Below are positions 6,667 to 8,086 of a stretch of 8,086 bases of DNA, piece by piece; the stretch's first letter is position 1, and every line of letters starts with the position of its first letter. Origin of the DNA: Candidatus Aminicenantota bacterium (lineage in GTDB: Bacteria > Acidobacteriota > Aminicenantia > UBA2199); NCBI GenBank assembly GCA_023137075.1, contig JAGLQA010000655.1, positions 1-8,086 on the forward strand. The letters run 5' to 3'. Made by a program: the position numbers and the translations under genes. The notes under the pieces are model-generated. The model made no database searches, was not told where the DNA came from, and worked only from the letters and a program-made list of their open reading frames with translations.

Positions 6667-7539
6667 TTACAGCGGTAGAGTTTTTAAGAAGTTTGTTATA
6701 CTCGAATCGGGGGTAAAGAGGAGTTCATAACAGGGTTTTTTTGTAATCAAATCCTCGCAAAAGTGAAGCACATCATCCATAACGTCCCGGTCGTACCAGG
6801 GAATGGACGTTACCCGCAGCAGCTTCTCCAGGACTTCCGGTTGGTTGAGTTCTTTCAAACTGTTTTGTTCTCCATGGGACAGAAAAAAAATCCCGGATAA
6901 AGACATCCCTTCATTCAGCGCGATTCCCTCTTCTCCGGGCCAGGGCGTTCCGAAAGCATGAAAATCGCCGTCGATCTTACGAATAATGATACGATCGTCA
7001 CTCAGGAGAGAAACTTCCGATTCTTTACAGCCGGCAAATTGACGTAACAGTGTGCTTTTTCCGGCTCCCGACGGACCGGGAAACAGCAGTCCCTTATTAC
7101 CGATCCGCAGGCCGGCGGCATGAACGATCGCCCCATTGTTTCGCGCTAAGATGTACATAAGCAAAACCTGGTCGAGGGGATAGCGAAAAGGCGTTGAGGT
7201 GATTTTATCGCTGCAGTAAACGGTAACCTCAGCCATATCACGCCCAAACCGTGCCACCCACAGGGGTTCGCTAAAGGCCCGCGGCTGGCGTACTATCCAA
7301 TAAACATCTCCCTCCCGGAACATGGACCAGGACTGACCGCTGTCGAATATTTCGCTTAAATTTCCGGTTTCCGGGAGATCTCCCGCCTCAAGGTGAATGG
7401 TCACGTCGATGGCTGCTGCCATGTTTTTTGTTTTCCTGATAAACCGACGGTATACCGCCTCATGTTTTTGCAGTAAATGGGGTGAGCGACTAAAAACGGA
7501 AAATTGTACCCCTCCAATCTCCATATATATCATTCCCAT
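6667..7539 (-). CDS. HPr kinase/PEP carboxykinase-like P-loop kinase of a peptide-modification cassette (ScmC-like)
   Basis: This is a 290-residue protein. The central segment has the features of HPrK-related kinases: IVHAAGLRIGNKG (about 138-150), then Walker A GPSGAGKST (155-163), then LLSDDRIII (178-186) with paired Asp181/Asp182, then FGTPWPGEEG (196-205). The N-terminal 130 residues (FSVFSRSP, then EPLWVARFGR) are less characteristic. The full HPr-binding N-terminal domain of true HPr kinases is absent. Such stand-alone kinases occur in radical-SAM peptide cassettes (SynChlorMet ScmC) and in lasso-peptide clusters, where relatives phosphorylate a precursor Ser. Here the substrate is probably the upstream peptide, but this is an inference. 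The start is uncertain: ATG codons at 7539, 7533 and 7524 are in frame. GGGAAG is too close to 7539 but suits 7533. It lies 132 bp after the precursor stop in the same direction. Confidence 0.8.
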   Translation of the reverse strand: MGMIYMEIGGVQFSVFSRSPHLLQKHEAVYRRFIRKTKNMAAAIDVTIHLEAGDLPETGNLSEIFDSGQSWSMFREGDVYWIVRQPRAFSEPLWVARFGRDMAEVTVYCSDKITSTPFRYPLDQVLLMYILARNNGAIVHAAGLRIGNKGLLFPGPSGAGKSTLLRQFAGCKESEVSLLSDDRIIIRKIDGDFHAFGTPWPGEEGIALNEGMSLSGIFFLSHGEQNSLKELNQPEVLEKLLRVTSIPWYDRDVMDDVLHFCEDLITKKPCYELLFTPDSSITNFLKTLPL

Positions 7540-7652
7540 CTTCCCGGCAGTCGCTGATGATGAAGATTTTTTTATATGAACGATTTTCTCATCCTCTCAT
7601 CAGATCATTGCATTGTTAATTGATTATTAAAGATTGTAGATTAAGCATTGAG

Positions 7653-7669
7653 AAAAAGCCGCGCCGCGG
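7653..7669 (-). terminator. Possible attenuating terminator after the precursor peptide gene
   Basis: Right after the precursor stop codon, CCGC-GGC-GCGG (minus strand, 7669 to 7659) forms a short but all-GC stem-loop followed by CTTTTT. The 11-mer CCGCGGCGCGG is a perfect palindrome around a central G. A partial terminator here would keep precursor mRNA in excess over the kinase, a common design in peptide operons (inference). The 4-bp stem is short, so the call is tentative. Confidence 0.35.
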
Positions 7670-7671
7670 AA

Positions 7672-7851
7672 TTATGAGCCCTCTTCCGAGCAGAAGCTGC
7701 CGATACAGGTTATCGGGTCTCCCACATCAGGCGGACCGGTCGCTAGTTTACACCCTATGCCGAGCACCTGGTCGGTTTCCATTTCGATGACTCTCAGCAG
7801 CGGTTTTTCATATGGCTGTTTTTGTTTATTTTGTCCCTGTTTCGGTTTCAT
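7672..7851 (-). CDS. RiPP precursor peptide, 59 aa, Cys-containing core ending in Ser
   Basis: AAAGGAG (7863 to 7857) lies 5 nt before the ATG at 7851. The adjacent ATG at 7854 is only 2 nt from it, and an in-frame ATG at 7887 lies inside the radical SAM gene. The leader is polar and basic (MKPKQGQNKQKQ), then YEKPLLRVIEMETDQVLGIG (14-33). This matches the general pattern Y-x-KP-x-L-x(4)-hydrophobic/acidic-x-VL-x-x-GC seen in leaders of radical-SAM/SPASM-modified peptides. The presumed core is about residues 34-59, starting CKLATGPPDVGDPITC and ending FCSEEGS, with Cys34, Cys49, Cys54 and C-terminal Ser59. The 16- to 19-nt gap after the radical SAM gene and the shared strand support translational coupling and enzyme-substrate pairing. 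The modification is not identifiable from the sequence; thioether, C-C crosslink and phosphorylation are all open. Confidence 0.8.
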   Translation of the reverse strand: MKPKQGQNKQKQPYEKPLLRVIEMETDQVLGIGCKLATGPPDVGDPITCIGSFCSEEGS

Positions 7852-7856
7852 CATAT

Positions 7857-7863
7857 CTCCTTT
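7857..7863 (-). promoter_or_regulatory. Ribosome binding site deciding the precursor start
   Basis: AAAGGAG on the minus strand is the strongest Shine-Dalgarno match near the peptide gene. It sits between the radical SAM stop (7871) and the two adjacent ATG codons. The spacing favours the second ATG, at 7851. Confidence 0.65.
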
Positions 7864-7870
7864 TAAATGC

Positions 7871-8086
7871 TCATTTATTTTCTCCAATCGCCTCGTTTAT
7901 CTTCTCATAGCGCAGTTGCCCTATTTCACAGAGATACTCCGAATAGTCCTCTTCCGAGCCGTTCTCTAAGTTGGCAAAACCGGGGCAAAATCCGCATAGC
8001 GTTCTCTTTTCACAGGTATTGCAGCGGTAGCCGGATCCGGTTTTCCTGTCCCTGAGCCGGGGCATTACTTCGTTCCAGCCTGTTAG
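7871..8086 (-). CDS. Radical SAM/SPASM peptide maturase, C-terminal fragment (cut by window edge)
   Basis: The frame is open to the last base of the window (reading LTGWNEVMPRLRDRKTG at the edge), so the ATG at 8065 is internal and only 71 C-terminal residues are seen. They show the cysteine pattern of a SPASM auxiliary iron-sulfur cluster domain: CNTC, five residues, CGFCPGFANLENG, then a further Cys 19 residues after the last of these four. The signature is C-x2-C-x5-C-x2-C-x18-C. SPASM enzymes use a radical SAM core plus extra 4Fe-4S clusters to modify peptides. The radical SAM core itself (CxxxCxxC) lies outside the window, so the enzyme class rests on the SPASM pattern and on the adjacent precursor gene. 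Confidence 0.8.
   Translation of the reverse strand, partial: LTGWNEVMPRLRDRKTGSGYRCNTCEKRTLCGFCPGFANLENGSEEDYSEYLCEIGQLRYEKINEAIGENK

Noticed and set aside
7554..7603. Inverted repeat ctgatga / tcatcag in the gap before the HPrK-like kinase.
   Set aside because: It has only 7 bp with a 36-nt loop in AT-rich DNA, which is easily due to chance, and no associated operator or attachment site is visible.
7852..7887. Longer start for the precursor peptide.
   Set aside because: It overlaps the end of the radical SAM gene, and the ribosome site AAAGGAG lies within it.
7871..8065. Stand-alone 64-residue Cys-rich protein starting at 8065.
   Set aside because: The frame stays open to the window edge and the sequence matches the C-terminal part of a SPASM domain.

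Overview
The window looks like part of a chromosome from a moderate-GC, Gram-negative-type, probably uncultured bacterium. It holds seven protein-coding genes. The left one runs on the plus strand and is cut by the window edge. The other six run on the minus strand, and the rightmost is also cut. The mix of a propeller/Y_Y_Y sensor, secreted VIT/VWA proteins and a radical-SAM peptide cassette resembles Acidobacteriota-related lineages such as Candidatus Aminicenantes. That placement is an inference from family content only and is weak.

Region 1 (1-1563, plus): the C-terminal 520 residues of a membrane-anchored regulator. It has regulator-propeller blades, a Y_Y_Y domain, one transmembrane helix and, in place of a histidine kinase, a LuxR/GerE-type DNA-binding domain. 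It converges on the next operon with only 18 bp between stop codons.

Region 2 (6646 down to 1512, minus): an apparent operon of a six-helix membrane histidine kinase, a secreted VWA protein with a charged coiled-coil tail, and a secreted VIT+VWA protein. A good sigma70-like promoter lies just upstream of the kinase. A plausible intrinsic terminator lies past the last gene, inside the 3' end of the convergent regulator gene. No response regulator is visible. The two VWA proteins are probably envelope or extracytoplasmic proteins whose expression or function is linked to the kinase signal (inference).

Region 3 (right edge down to 6667, minus): a ribosomally synthesised peptide (RiPP) cassette. 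In transcription order it has the C-terminal SPASM end of a radical SAM enzyme, a 59-residue Cys-containing precursor peptide, and a P-loop kinase of the HPr kinase/PEP carboxykinase-like type. The layout resembles the SynChlorMet-type cassettes (radical SAM plus HPrK-like ScmC). The precursor ends in Ser, which makes peptide phosphorylation a testable idea. This is the most interesting part of the window. The rest of the cassette, including any PqqD-like leader-binding protein, would lie beyond the right edge.

No tRNA, rRNA, CRISPR array, insertion sequence or replication origin was seen.
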